Positions 25,193 through 34,755 of a DNA stretch of 61,479 nt are shown piece by piece. Position numbers and translations under genes: made by a program. The notes under the pieces were generated by a model. It worked only from the letters and a program-made list of their open reading frames with translations, did no database searches and had not been told where the DNA came from. The stretch is from NCBI GenBank assembly GCA_913041495.1, contig CAJWHT010000007.1, positions 1 through 61,479 of the forward strand. The letters run 5' to 3'. Every line of letters starts with the position of its first letter. The stretch's first letter is position 1. Source of the DNA: an uncultured Desulfobacteraceae bacterium. GTDB lineage: Bacteria; Desulfobacterota; Desulfobacteria; Desulfobacterales; Desulfobacteraceae.

Positions 25193-27301
25193 ATGACAAC
25201 ATCCGGACCCATGTCCTTGAAACAGGTGGAAGCAAAAGCCAAAAAAGCCATGAAGCAGGGCAATGCCACCCTGGCCATAGAACTGTTTACCGCAATCTTA
25301 AAGCAGTACCCCGGTCATAAGTTTGCCAGGAAAAATCTGAAAAAACTTCAGAAGGCGAATCCCGGTGCCGCAGACCGCACGAAAAATGACCTGAATGCCC
25401 TGATCAAGCTGTATGAAGCAGGGCAGATGGCCGCCGCTGTACTAAAGGGAAAGGAAATGCTGAAGGCCCGGCCGGATCTCAAGGCGGTGCGCAACATCAT
25501 AGGGGCTGCCCTCATCGGCCAGGGAAAAGCGGAAGAGGCCCTTCTGGTGTTCGATGATATCGTTGCCAAACATCCGGATGATCCCGAAGCCCATAACAAC
25601 AGGGGGATTGCCCTCAGGGACATGGGAGACTACGAAGCGGCCAGGCTAAGTTATACCCGGGCCATTGAACTCAAAGGGGACTATGCCGAGGCCTACAGCA
25701 ACCGGGGGGCTGTCTGCCACGATCTTGGGGATCTGGAGGCCGCTGTGGCAGATTACGACAGGGCCATCGCGTTGAAACCCGGCTATGCCAATGCCTACAA
25801 CAACAGGGGAACGACCCTGTCCCGCCTGAACATGCTGGAAGCGGCACTGGACAGTTTTGAAAAAGCCATCGAGTCAGACCCGTCCCACGCCGAGGCCTAT
25901 TTCAACCTCGGGTTCGCCTATAAAACCTCGGGGCTGCTGGAAGAGGCGGTGGAAAACTATGAAAAGGCGGTGGATTTAAGACCTGTCTATCCGGAAGCCT
26001 GGCACAACTTAGGCGTTGCCCTCCATGATCTGGGGCAGATTGATATTGCCCTTGAAAAATTTGAGAAGGCGGTTGAGTTGAAGCCGGATTATCCGGATGC
26101 CTACCTGAACCACGGCCAGGTGCTGGTGGATATGGGGCTTCTCAAGGATGGAATTGCCGTCTATGACAAGGCCTTGGCAAAAGTGACCGCCAAGGCAGAT
26201 CTTCCCCTGATTTATTACGCCCGGGGTGTTGCCCAGGAAAAGGCAGGCCTCAGGACGTCTGCCGTGGAAAGCTGTAAACAGGCCCTGAAGCTGGCGGCAG
26301 GGTTCGGTGAGGCCATCCGGTTTATGACCACGCTGCAGGCAATATCCCCGGACGATACCCTGGTGTCCTTTGCCCAGGGATTGCTGGATGATCCGGCCCT
26401 TGGCGATACGGACCGCATGCATCTGAACTTTGCCCTGTCAAGGGTTTATGAAGACGCCGGAGACATCACCCTGAGCCATGATTATCTGGACGCCGGAAAC
26501 CTGCTCCAAAAGGACGTGATTTCCTATGATATGGATGAGGCATTGGACGGGCTGCGCCTGATTCGTGACGGATTTCGCATGCCGCATCTGTCTTTTGACA
26601 TTGGCGATTCGCCTTCTTCCCGCCCGGTTTTTATCCTGGGAATGCCCTGCACCGGCATCGGCCTTGTGGATAATATCCTTGCCGCCCATTCCGGTGTGCA
26701 TGCCGCAGGTCAACTGGAAAGCATGAACAAGTGTATGGGCCTGATGCCCTCAGAACTGCTTGACAGGGATGCTGACTGGTACGACGAGGCGGATTTGGCG
26801 GATGAAATTAAAACACTTAGGCAGCGCTATAAATCCAACCTGGACATGTTCAAAACGGATCTGCCGGTGATTACGGACAGCAACCCCATGAATTTCAGGT
26901 GGATCGGGTTTATCCTGGCGGCCTTTCCGGATGCTTCGGTGATTCACATGACCCGTGATCCCCTGGCCACCTGCGGCAGTATTTACAAAGAGTACTTTGC
27001 CCAGGCCGGCCTCCGTTTTGCCTGTGACCAGGACTGGATTGCGGATTACTACCGGGAATACCAGGCGCTCATGGCCTTCTGGCATACACAGTTTCCAGGA
27101 AAGATCCTGGACGTAAGTTTCGAATCCCTCACCGCCGAACCGGATGCTGAAATAGAAAAAGCCTTAGGGTTCTGCGGACTTTCGTGGGAAGATGCCTGCC
27201 GTAACGCCTACAGATCCGGTGTTGAAGCGCGTAGGGATCCAGAGGCGTGGCGAAAATTCGACCCTTGGCTCACCCCGCTGAAAACAGCCTTTCCCGGTTA
27301 A
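25193..27301 (+). CDS. TPR protein with C-terminal sulfotransferase-like domain
   Basis: A 702-residue cytosolic protein. About ten TPR units fill residues 75-350 (repeating NNRGIALRDMGDYEAA-type units). A sulfotransferase-like domain follows from about 475. The region FRWIGFILAAFPDASVIHMT, RDPLATCGSIY and ILDVSFESLTAEPD matches the sulfotransferase family that follows TPR repeats in many bacteria. However, the 5'-phosphosulfate loop that is normally GMPRSGTTL reads GMPCTGIGL here, losing Arg, Ser and Thr. The enzyme may be inactive or use another substrate. ATG 25193 follows TGAGGAG. No operon partner is evident; a capsule or glycan link is not supported by neighbours. Confidence 0.8.
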   Translation: MTTSGPMSLKQVEAKAKKAMKQGNATLAIELFTAILKQYPGHKFARKNLKKLQKANPGAADRTKNDLNALIKLYEAGQMAAAVLKGKEMLKARPDLKAVRNIIGAALIGQGKAEEALLVFDDIVAKHPDDPEAHNNRGIALRDMGDYEAARLSYTRAIELKGDYAEAYSNRGAVCHDLGDLEAAVADYDRAIALKPGYANAYNNRGTTLSRLNMLEAALDSFEKAIESDPSHAEAYFNLGFAYKTSGLLEEAVENYEKAVDLRPVYPEAWHNLGVALHDLGQIDIALEKFEKAVELKPDYPDAYLNHGQVLVDMGLLKDGIAVYDKALAKVTAKADLPLIYYARGVAQEKAGLRTSAVESCKQALKLAAGFGEAIRFMTTLQAISPDDTLVSFAQGLLDDPALGDTDRMHLNFALSRVYEDAGDITLSHDYLDAGNLLQKDVISYDMDEALDGLRLIRDGFRMPHLSFDIGDSPSSRPVFILGMPCTGIGLVDNILAAHSGVHAAGQLESMNKCMGLMPSELLDRDADWYDEADLADEIKTLRQRYKSNLDMFKTDLPVITDSNPMNFRWIGFILAAFPDASVIHMTRDPLATCGSIYKEYFAQAGLRFACDQDWIADYYREYQALMAFWHTQFPGKILDVSFESLTAEPDAEIEKALGFCGLSWEDACRNAYRSGVEARRDPEAWRKFDPWLTPLKTAFPG

Positions 27302-27321
27302 TCCCAGGGTTAACCTCAGGG

Positions 27322-27350
27322 TTGACTGGATACAAGCTTTCACATATGAT
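27322..27350 (+). promoter_or_regulatory. Sigma-70 promoter of the chemotaxis cluster
   Basis: TTGACT (27322-27327) and TATGAT (27345-27350) are separated by 17 bases. This gives a leader of about 140 bases before cheD. No sigma-28-type element was seen. Confidence 0.6.
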
Positions 27351-27498
27351 GGGTGGCAACTCTTTCATCGCGCATCCGGAAAAAAAGAACCGGCAAATGA
27401 CACGACGATATGCAGATACATTTTAGGTTATCCGCATGGGAATAAAATAGGTTTCCCGGCGCATGGATTCGCCCTTACTCGAACAGCGTTGAGGCGTT

Positions 27499-27981
27499 AT
27501 GAAACATATTGTTGGCGTTGCAGACATGAAAACCAGTAACCTTGCGGGTGATTCCATCGTCACCTACTCTTTGGGGTCCTGCATCGGCCTGGCCATCTAT
27601 GATCCCATAGCCAGGGCCGGCGGAATTCTTCATTACATGCTGCCCGACTCTTCCATCGACAAGGAAAAAGCCAGGGCCAAACCTTATATGTTTGCGGATA
27701 CCGGCATTCCGCGGCTTTTCAAAGAATCCTATTCCCTGGGGGCCAAAAAGAACCGGATCAAGGTGTTTGTGGCCGGCGGGGCCGAGATTCTTGACCAGCA
27801 GGGGTTTTTCAATATCGGCAAGCGCAATTATATGGCCTTGAAAAAAATGCTGTTTCGGAATAACGTTTTAATAGAGAAACAGGTCGTGGGCGGTAATGTC
27901 AACCGGACCGTCCGGTTGGAGATCGCCACGGGTCATATTTACATTAAAACCTCCGGCTCACGCGAAGCGAGGATCCTATGA
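27499..27981 (+). CDS. cheD: Chemoreceptor glutamine deamidase CheD
   Basis: CheD deamidates glutamines on chemoreceptors and is recruited by CheC/CheX-type partners. The 160 residues carry the catalytic Cys28 (YSLGSCIGLAIYD) and His45 (GGILHYMLPD) at the positions usual for the family, and the later GGNVNRTVRLEIATG segment. Full length. The next gene starts within its stop codon (ATGA). The cluster cheD, HDOD, cheY, cheX, cheB lacks cheA, cheW and cheR, so a kinase core must be elsewhere. Confidence 0.93.
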   Translation: MKHIVGVADMKTSNLAGDSIVTYSLGSCIGLAIYDPIARAGGILHYMLPDSSIDKEKARAKPYMFADTGIPRLFKESYSLGAKKNRIKVFVAGGAEILDQQGFFNIGKRNYMALKKMLFRNNVLIEKQVVGGNVNRTVRLEIATGHIYIKTSGSREARIL

Positions 27982-28826
27982 CCGCCATCCAGGTTTTGAT
28001 ACGGGAAATAAAGAACTTAAAGCCGATTCCGGCTGTGGTTCATCCCCTTCTGGCTGCGGTGGAAAATCCGAAATCGAGTATGGAGGATATTGCCGGGATC
28101 ATCCAATACGACCCGGCCATTACCGCATCGGTTATAAGGACCACCAACTCCGCATTTTTCGGCCTGAAACAGCCGGCAGAATCCATCAAGGATGCGGCCA
28201 ATCTTCTGGGGACGGACCAGATTGTGGAAATGGTGCTGCTAAAATCCTCCGCCAAAGCCCTGTCCGGCTCCCAGAAGGGATATGATCTCCATGCGGGGGC
28301 CATGTGGAAATACGCGGTCTCTTCGGCCGTTATCGCCAAACAGATTGCGACTCAGCTTGCCATTCCCCACAGGAGCACCATATTCACGGCTGCGTTGCTC
28401 AAGGATATCGGTAAGACGGTGCTGGATAAGTTCGTGCAGGATGCCTTCGGAAAGATCCAGTCCCTTGTGGCCGAACAGAACGTGAGCTTCATGGAGGCGG
28501 AGAAAAAGGTCATCGGTGTGGACCACACCGAACTTGGGGGAATGATCGCAAAGATGTGGAAGTTTTCCCCCAGGATGGTAAAAATTATTCGAAACCACCA
28601 CCTCAGCGACGATAGCATGATTCAGGACAAGGACACGGCGGTCGTCTACCTGGCGGACTGTATCTGCATGATGATGGGCATGGGAGTGGGGGCGGACGGA
28701 CTGGCGTACAGGTTTCACGAATACGCCATGGAAGAGCTCGGCATGGAAGCCGATGATATTTCCAGGACGATTGCTGAATTTGCTTATAAAATGCAGGAAG
28801 TGGAGGCGCTTTTACAGGTGGTCTGA
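27978..28826 (+). CDS. HDOD-domain signalling protein
   Basis: A 282-residue protein consisting mainly of an HDOD domain (about 15-210: LKPIPAVVHPLLAAVENPKS, then DPAITASVIRTTNSAFFGL and LKDIGKTVLDKF). HDOD domains are HD-like but usually lack phosphohydrolase residues and act in signalling. The gene overlaps cheD by four bases and lies within the chemotaxis cluster, where HDOD proteins are frequent in Deltaproteobacteria. A link between cyclic-nucleotide or stress signals and receptor adaptation is possible but unproven. Confidence 0.87.
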   Translation: MTAIQVLIREIKNLKPIPAVVHPLLAAVENPKSSMEDIAGIIQYDPAITASVIRTTNSAFFGLKQPAESIKDAANLLGTDQIVEMVLLKSSAKALSGSQKGYDLHAGAMWKYAVSSAVIAKQIATQLAIPHRSTIFTAALLKDIGKTVLDKFVQDAFGKIQSLVAEQNVSFMEAEKKVIGVDHTELGGMIAKMWKFSPRMVKIIRNHHLSDDSMIQDKDTAVVYLADCICMMMGMGVGADGLAYRFHEYAMEELGMEADDISRTIAEFAYKMQEVEALLQVV

Positions 28827-29256
28827 TCCGGTGCCACGATACCGGATACAGGTACTTGACGGAAAGGTGATTAAATGACGTTTTCAATCATGGTTGTAGA
28901 CGACTCCCTGCCCATGCGGGGGGTGCTTAAAAAAACACTGAGAGCTGCAGGTTACGGGGCATCTGAATTCCTTGAAGCGGAAAACGGCAACCATGCGCTG
29001 GAGGTGATGGGCCAGCATCCGGTGGATATCGTTATCACGGACTTTAATATGCCGCGGATGAACGGGCTTGAGTTGATCCGTGCCATGAAAGCGAACGCCT
29101 TGCTTCGTAAAATTCCCGTGATTGTGGTCAGCACCGAGGGAAGCCTTGAAAAAGTCACGGAGATCATTGACGAAGGGGCCGCAGGCTATGTAAAAAAACC
29201 TTTTTCCCCGGAACAGATAAGGGACCTGCTTATAGAACTATTGGGAGAGCCAAGTG

Positions 29257-30773
<1,517 letters not shown>

Positions 30774-30793
30774 GGCCACCACTTTACTCCGGT

Positions 30794-32848
30794 TTAAATA
30801 TGAAACTTTTCCGTCATGGCCCGCAGGCGGCTCATGACCTCTCCTAAGGTTTCGGCTTTCTTTTTGACATCCCCGGAAAACGCGGAAATCCGGCGTGAGG
30901 TTTCCAGCACATCCGTAATTTCCTTTGCCACATCCCCGGACACCGCCGAACTCTGGGCCACATTTTCCGTTACCTCCTGAATTCCCTGGGTGACCTGGCT
31001 GATATTTTCCGCGATGTCGCCTGTGGTGGCGGACTGGGCTTCGATGGCTTCGGCAGCCTTGGAGACGAATTCGTTGATTTCCTGGACAGAGTCTGAAATG
31101 GTCTGGATTTCTCCCACCGCTCCCTGGATCTGGTCTTGGATATCCCGGATATTCTGGCCGATGTCTTCGGTGGCCTCGGCGGTCTGCCCGGCAAGGGCCT
31201 TGATTTCATTGGCCACCACCACAAAGCCTTTGCCGGCCTCTCCGGCCCGGGCAGCCTCAATGGTGGCGTTCAGGGCCAGCAGGTTGGTCTGGGATGATAT
31301 GGAGGTGATGGTATCGGTGACTTTGTTGATTTCTTCGGCGGCCCTGCCCAGTTGCTCAACCCGGGCGGAGGTTGCCCTGGCCTGTTCAACGGCCCTGCCG
31401 GTAATGTCGCGGGTGCGCACGGAATCCTTTACCACCGCCTCAAGGCCTTCCCGCATACGGCCGGTACCGTCGGATACCGTTTCCACGTTGGTGCTGGCCT
31501 CTTCCATGGCTGCGGCCACGGAGTCCATGTTGACGCTCATCTCTTCGGCCGCAGAGGCCACATTGTTGACCTTTTCAACGGAGGTAGCCGCACCCTCTTT
31601 CATAAGATCGGAAATCCGGTTCAGCTCTCCCGACGCTTCACTCAGGGTATCCACCCCTGAGTTGAGGCCGCCGATCATCTGGGCCAGCTCGGTCACCATG
31701 TCGTTCATGGCGGTAACGGTATCCCGGATGGCGTCCTTTGCCTTGTAATCAAAGCTGTGGTTGAAGTTGCCCCGGGCCACTTCCTTGGCCATGGTGGCCA
31801 TGCCGTTCATGCTGGTCATGAGCTGGCGGTTCATAAAGGCAATAACAGCCAGGCCCATAACCAGGGCGATGACCCCGCCGGTGCCGGCGGATTTCAGGAT
31901 CTGTTCGTTGATGCCGGCCATGAGTTCCGCCTCGGAAACCGCAACGGTAAAGTGGAGATCCCAGGGTTTAAAATAGGTGGTGTAGCCGTAGTAGGACCGG
32001 CCGTCCCTGTTGTAGGAGACAAATCCCTTTTCGGTTTTCAGTACGGCATCCCCGCCGGAAATATCGCTGACGGAAATTCCCCGGTAGGCCGGGTCCGGAT
32101 GGACCAGGATTTTCCCGTCGCCGTCACTGATAAAGGCATAGCCTTTGCCGTTCACCGTGGCTTTTTCCACGAGGATTTTCAGATTATCGGTCAGGACCTT
32201 CCGGCCGATGCCGAAGGCGCCGGCAACAGATCCGTCAACATCTTTACAGGAGGAAAGGACCTGCAGGGTTTTGTCATGCCCGGATCCTGTCAGAAGCAGG
32301 TGCTTTTCTCCCCCGGCTACAGCCTTGAAGGGAGAGGTGCCTGAATTGAAGTAGGCACCGATCGCCCGTTTGTCATCGGAGGTTTTCAGGCTGGTGGACA
32401 CTTTGACCAGGCGGTTGTCACGAAGCTGGAAAAACATGATCTCGGAGTCGCTCATGGCCGCGACCTTGTCCACGATTTCATAGTCGGCAGTGAGGAACTT
32501 CAGGCCGGCGAGTAACTTGGGCATTGTGATCTTGGTGGTGGCCCCGGTATCAATGTCCACCCCCTGGATGTCTACGGTTCTATCCTCCATCAGGATTAAG
32601 TTGCCGCTGCTCTCTGCTTCTGTGATGAGCATGCCAAGATCGGAGTCAAGCTTTGACTTTTGAAGGCCGTACTGGATGTCGATGGTGTTTTCAAGGACCT
32701 CCGAGACGCTTTGGATTCCGGTCATGCCCTTGGCCAGGAAGCTTTTTTTCGTCTGGTAGAAATTGACCCCTGCGACGATAAATATCGTCATTAAAATAAT
32801 GCCTACGGATGAGATGTAGAGTTTTTTCCCAAAACCGATCCCTGCCAT
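30794..32848 (-). CDS. Methyl-accepting chemotaxis protein with double-Cache-type sensor
   Basis: A 684-residue chemoreceptor. An N-terminal membrane helix (about 12-33) is followed by a periplasmic domain of about 300 residues with Cache features ([36 protein letters not shown]). A second membrane helix precedes HAMP and a long coiled-coil signalling domain. The hairpin tip ([20 protein letters not shown] and [13 protein letters not shown]) is intact. No C-terminal CheR pentapeptide is seen. ATG 32848 is chosen over 32911 because GGAGGCAAC precedes it directly. It is convergent with cheB, only 20 bases away, and may be a client of the neighbouring CheD/CheB. Confidence 0.93.
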   Translation of the reverse strand: MAGIGFGKKLYISSVGIILMTIFIVAGVNFYQTKKSFLAKGMTGIQSVSEVLENTIDIQYGLQKSKLDSDLGMLITEAESSGNLILMEDRTVDIQGVDIDTGATTKITMPKLLAGLKFLTADYEIVDKVAAMSDSEIMFFQLRDNRLVKVSTSLKTSDDKRAIGAYFNSGTSPFKAVAGGEKHLLLTGSGHDKTLQVLSSCKDVDGSVAGAFGIGRKVLTDNLKILVEKATVNGKGYAFISDGDGKILVHPDPAYRGISVSDISGGDAVLKTEKGFVSYNRDGRSYYGYTTYFKPWDLHFTVAVSEAELMAGINEQILKSAGTGGVIALVMGLAVIAFMNRQLMTSMNGMATMAKEVARGNFNHSFDYKAKDAIRDTVTAMNDMVTELAQMIGGLNSGVDTLSEASGELNRISDLMKEGAATSVEKVNNVASAAEEMSVNMDSVAAAMEEASTNVETVSDGTGRMREGLEAVVKDSVRTRDITGRAVEQARATSARVEQLGRAAEEINKVTDTITSISSQTNLLALNATIEAARAGEAGKGFVVVANEIKALAGQTAEATEDIGQNIRDIQDQIQGAVGEIQTISDSVQEINEFVSKAAEAIEAQSATTGDIAENISQVTQGIQEVTENVAQSSAVSGDVAKEITDVLETSRRISAFSGDVKKKAETLGEVMSRLRAMTEKFHI

Positions 32849-32892
32849 GTTGCCTCCGACTGTTAGGTGTTGATTCGCATCCCGGTTCAGCA

Positions 32893-32921
32893 TACTCATC
32901 AGAAATGGCATCGTATGTCAA
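32893..32921 (-). promoter_or_regulatory. Possible promoter of the MCP gene
   Basis: TTGACA is found on the minus strand at 32916-32921, but the matching -10 (TGAGTA, 32893-32898) is weak. No sigma-28-type element was recognised. Confidence 0.32.
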
Positions 32922-32978
32922 GTTATCAGGCCGGTTTATTTCCGGAATGCCCTGTTACAGAGGGCTTTCGTGCAGGTT

Positions 32979-33018
32979 CCCCGCAGGAAACAACTGGTCG
33001 TGTTCGCTTCCTGCGGGG
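32979..33018 (-). terminator. Hairpin after the unknown sigma-54 gene
   Basis: A perfect 11-bp stem (32979-32989 with 33008-33018, loop of 18) follows the stop of the gene at 33046. It lacks a T-run on either strand, so it may be an RNA-stabilising hairpin and not a true intrinsic terminator. Confidence 0.4.
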
Positions 33019-33045
33019 AGTTTAGAGGCTCGGGTGGCATTTTTA

Positions 33046-33618
33046 TCAGCTTATGGGCACGCCCCATTTTTTTACGAACTTGTCCGTGTCAGATACGGCC
33101 ACGTGGAGATCCTGCTCACTTTCCGCCGGCATGATGCTCAGGTTCATGTGGAAGTTCAGGGGATTGCGGACTTCCATGGAGGGCTGGGTATCGATGGTCA
33201 GGACCAGGTCGCCGCCGGAGGTTTCCACCAGGCCGGAAAGATCACTTTCGTTGGCGTGGAAGCATTTGTAGTATTTCTTGTTGGCATTGTCGTACTTGTA
33301 CACGTTGAACTGAAAGGTCACTTCGGTGCTGTCCAGGGTGTTCAGTGTCAATCCGGCCAGGTTGGTCTGGTTGGTGTTGGATACCTTAGCGTCGAAGGTG
33401 ATGCCGTGGGCATAGCCCCCTTCCCAGAATACGCCGGACATGACGCCCACCACACTGACCTTGTCACCGGAGATATCGGTGGGATCGGTTACCCCGATGT
33501 CCGCGGACAATTCAGTGTCGCCTATTTTCAAAGAGGTGATGTGTCCTACGATGTCCTGTACGTCTTTTACGAAGTTGAATCCCTGTTCTACACTGCAATC
33601 ATAACTTAATGCGGCCAT
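33046..33618 (-). CDS. Unknown 190-residue beta-rich protein under sigma-54 control
   Basis: No family was recognised. The protein has no signal peptide and no membrane segment. It is rich in Asp, Thr and Ser and in alternating beta strands (EVTFQFNVYKYDNANKKYYK, GGDLVLTIDTQP, FHMNLSIMPAES), suggesting a soluble beta-sandwich or a structural protein. There are two cysteines (C8 and one near residue 121). A strong ribosome site (AAAGGAGAAAGACA) precedes the ATG, and a perfect sigma-54 promoter lies about 70 bases upstream. The gene is monocistronic between the MCP gene and cooA. High expression under a particular condition is likely; function is unknown. Confidence 0.72.
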   Translation of the reverse strand: MAALSYDCSVEQGFNFVKDVQDIVGHITSLKIGDTELSADIGVTDPTDISGDKVSVVGVMSGVFWEGGYAHGITFDAKVSNTNQTNLAGLTLNTLDSTEVTFQFNVYKYDNANKKYYKCFHANESDLSGLVETSGGDLVLTIDTQPSMEVRNPLNFHMNLSIMPAESEQDLHVAVSDTDKFVKKWGVPIS

Positions 33619-33686
33619 TGTCTTTCTCCTTTATGTTTGGTTTTGTCTTGCGTGTTTTTTTGTCCTCGCTCTTGGTTAAGTAGAAT

Positions 33687-33702
33687 TGCAAGGGGTGTGC
33701 CA
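33687..33702 (-). promoter_or_regulatory. Sigma-54 promoter of the unknown 190-residue protein gene
   Basis: On the minus strand the sequence reads TGGCACACCCCTTGCA, matching TGGCAC-N5-TTGCW at every fixed position. A loose dyad TTGC-N10-GCAA (33732-33749) lies 30 bases further upstream and could bind an activator or bending protein. Confidence 0.82.
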
Positions 33703-33869
33703 TGTTGTTTTTGTTTTAATATTACAAGTGGTTGCGAGTTGTTTGGCAATAATGTTGTCACGGAGTGGCGATTCATTTCTGAAAATAGCCGTGCGTCTGG
33801 CAACTTTGTTTGGTTTTTTGTGGGGGTCACCGTGATTCCCGGGGCAATCGGCTTATGATATACTAGGGA

Positions 33870-33912
33870 TGTCGCCCAGCCGACAGTATTTTTCAAAATG
33901 CCCGGGTATAAT
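33870..33912 (+). promoter_or_regulatory. CooA-type operator and promoter of cooA
   Basis: A perfect dyad TGTCG-CCCAGC-CGACA (33870-33885) is followed by a consensus -10 box TATAAT (33907-33912). The dyad centre is 29.5 bp before the -10 box, which places it near -41.5, the class II activator position. This form agrees with the TGTCR-N6-YGACA type of site known for CooA. It predicts positive autoregulation. Confidence 0.75.
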
Positions 33913-33946
33913 GAAGAATATGCCGGAAAACCAGGAGGCCTCCACC

Positions 33947-34609
33947 ATGAAGTTTTTAAAAGAGAATCTGCTTGACCATCTGCAGCGCCCCGAATTTGCC
34001 GAGCTACACGCATCCTTGATAAAGCGGTCCTATAAAAAAGGGGCCTTTGTCTGCCAGCCGGACGTCGGGGAAAACCGGGTGTTCATCATTGCCAGAGGAC
34101 GGGTCCGGGTGTACCTGGGGTACGAGGACAAGGAGTTCAGCCTGGGCATACTCACCAAAGGCGATATCTATTCCACCCACACCGGCACCTTTGTCCAGGC
34201 CCTTGAAGACATCGAGATATTGATGGCAGACATTCATACCTTCCGGCAGAAACTGGTGGGAGACCCGGAAGTGACCAAAGCCATGGTCCGGGTGCTCGGA
34301 GACGTTCTCAAAACCTCTTTTTCCATCATCGACGGGCTTGCGTTCAAGGATGTCAATGCCCGCCTGGCGGCGCTTCTGGTGAACGCCGGCCGACGGCACG
34401 GCAAATCCTCTGATGACGGCAGTATTTTCGTTCAGCTTGATCTGTCCGTGGAGCAGATCGCCCGGCTGGTGGGGGCCACCCGCCAGACCGTATCCACCCT
34501 GTTAAACGACCTTTCCCGGGCCGGACTGATCAGCAGGCCGGACCGGGCCACCTTTCTTATTCCGGATCTTGCCGCCCTGGAAGCCGTGGGCGGTATCGGC
34601 AGCCACTGA
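33947..34609 (+). CDS. cooA: CO-sensing transcriptional activator CooA
   Basis: A 220-residue Crp/Fnr-family haem sensor that binds CO and activates CO dehydrogenase genes. The sequence GRVRVYLGYEDKEFSLGIL and GDIYSTHTGTFVQALED closely follows CooA, especially the Carboxydothermus type. H78 corresponds to the haem ligand His77 of Rhodospirillum CooA; Cys75 of that protein is Ser76 here. DIHTFRQKL and the recognition helix LVGATRQTVSTLLNDL complete the match. ATG 33947 is preferred: AGGAGG lies eight bases upstream and the predicted transcript starts near 33919. An alternative ATG at 33920 would give Pro2 but almost no leader. It sits directly upstream of cooS. Confidence 0.9.
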   Translation: MKFLKENLLDHLQRPEFAELHASLIKRSYKKGAFVCQPDVGENRVFIIARGRVRVYLGYEDKEFSLGILTKGDIYSTHTGTFVQALEDIEILMADIHTFRQKLVGDPEVTKAMVRVLGDVLKTSFSIIDGLAFKDVNARLAALLVNAGRRHGKSSDDGSIFVQLDLSVEQIARLVGATRQTVSTLLNDLSRAGLISRPDRATFLIPDLAALEAVGGIGSH

Positions 34610-34624
34610 TTTTTCTTTTCCCTT

Positions 34625-34667
34625 TGTCGCCTGGCCGACAGACGCGATCCTCCCTGTCCGCTATTTT
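34625..34667 (+). promoter_or_regulatory. CooA-type operator and promoter of cooS
   Basis: A second perfect dyad TGTCG-CCTGGC-CGACA (34625-34640) is followed by TATTTT (34662-34667). The centre-to--10 distance is again 29.5 bp, identical to the cooA promoter. The poorer -10 suggests stronger dependence on activator. Confidence 0.75.
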
Positions 34668-34684
34668 TTTGTTGAGAAAATGAT

Positions 34685-34719
34685 ATCCGCCGGCAGTTTG
34701 TCTGCTGCCGCATGCGGAT
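34685..34719 (+). other. Hairpin in the cooS leader
   Basis: Two stacked 6-bp stems (34685-34690 with 34714-34719, and 34691-34696 with 34705-34710) with a CAT bulge form a stable hairpin in the predicted 80-base leader. It may affect message stability; no riboswitch family was recognised. Confidence 0.45.
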
Positions 34720-34755
34720 CAAGGAACACATCGGGAGAAGCAATAAGGAGGCGCA

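Noticed and set aside
33869-33949. Earlier start codons for cooA (33869, 33911, 33920)
   Set aside because: The first overlaps the operator and promoter; 33920 is at the predicted transcript start without a ribosome site, although it would give Pro2. AGGAGG favours 33947.
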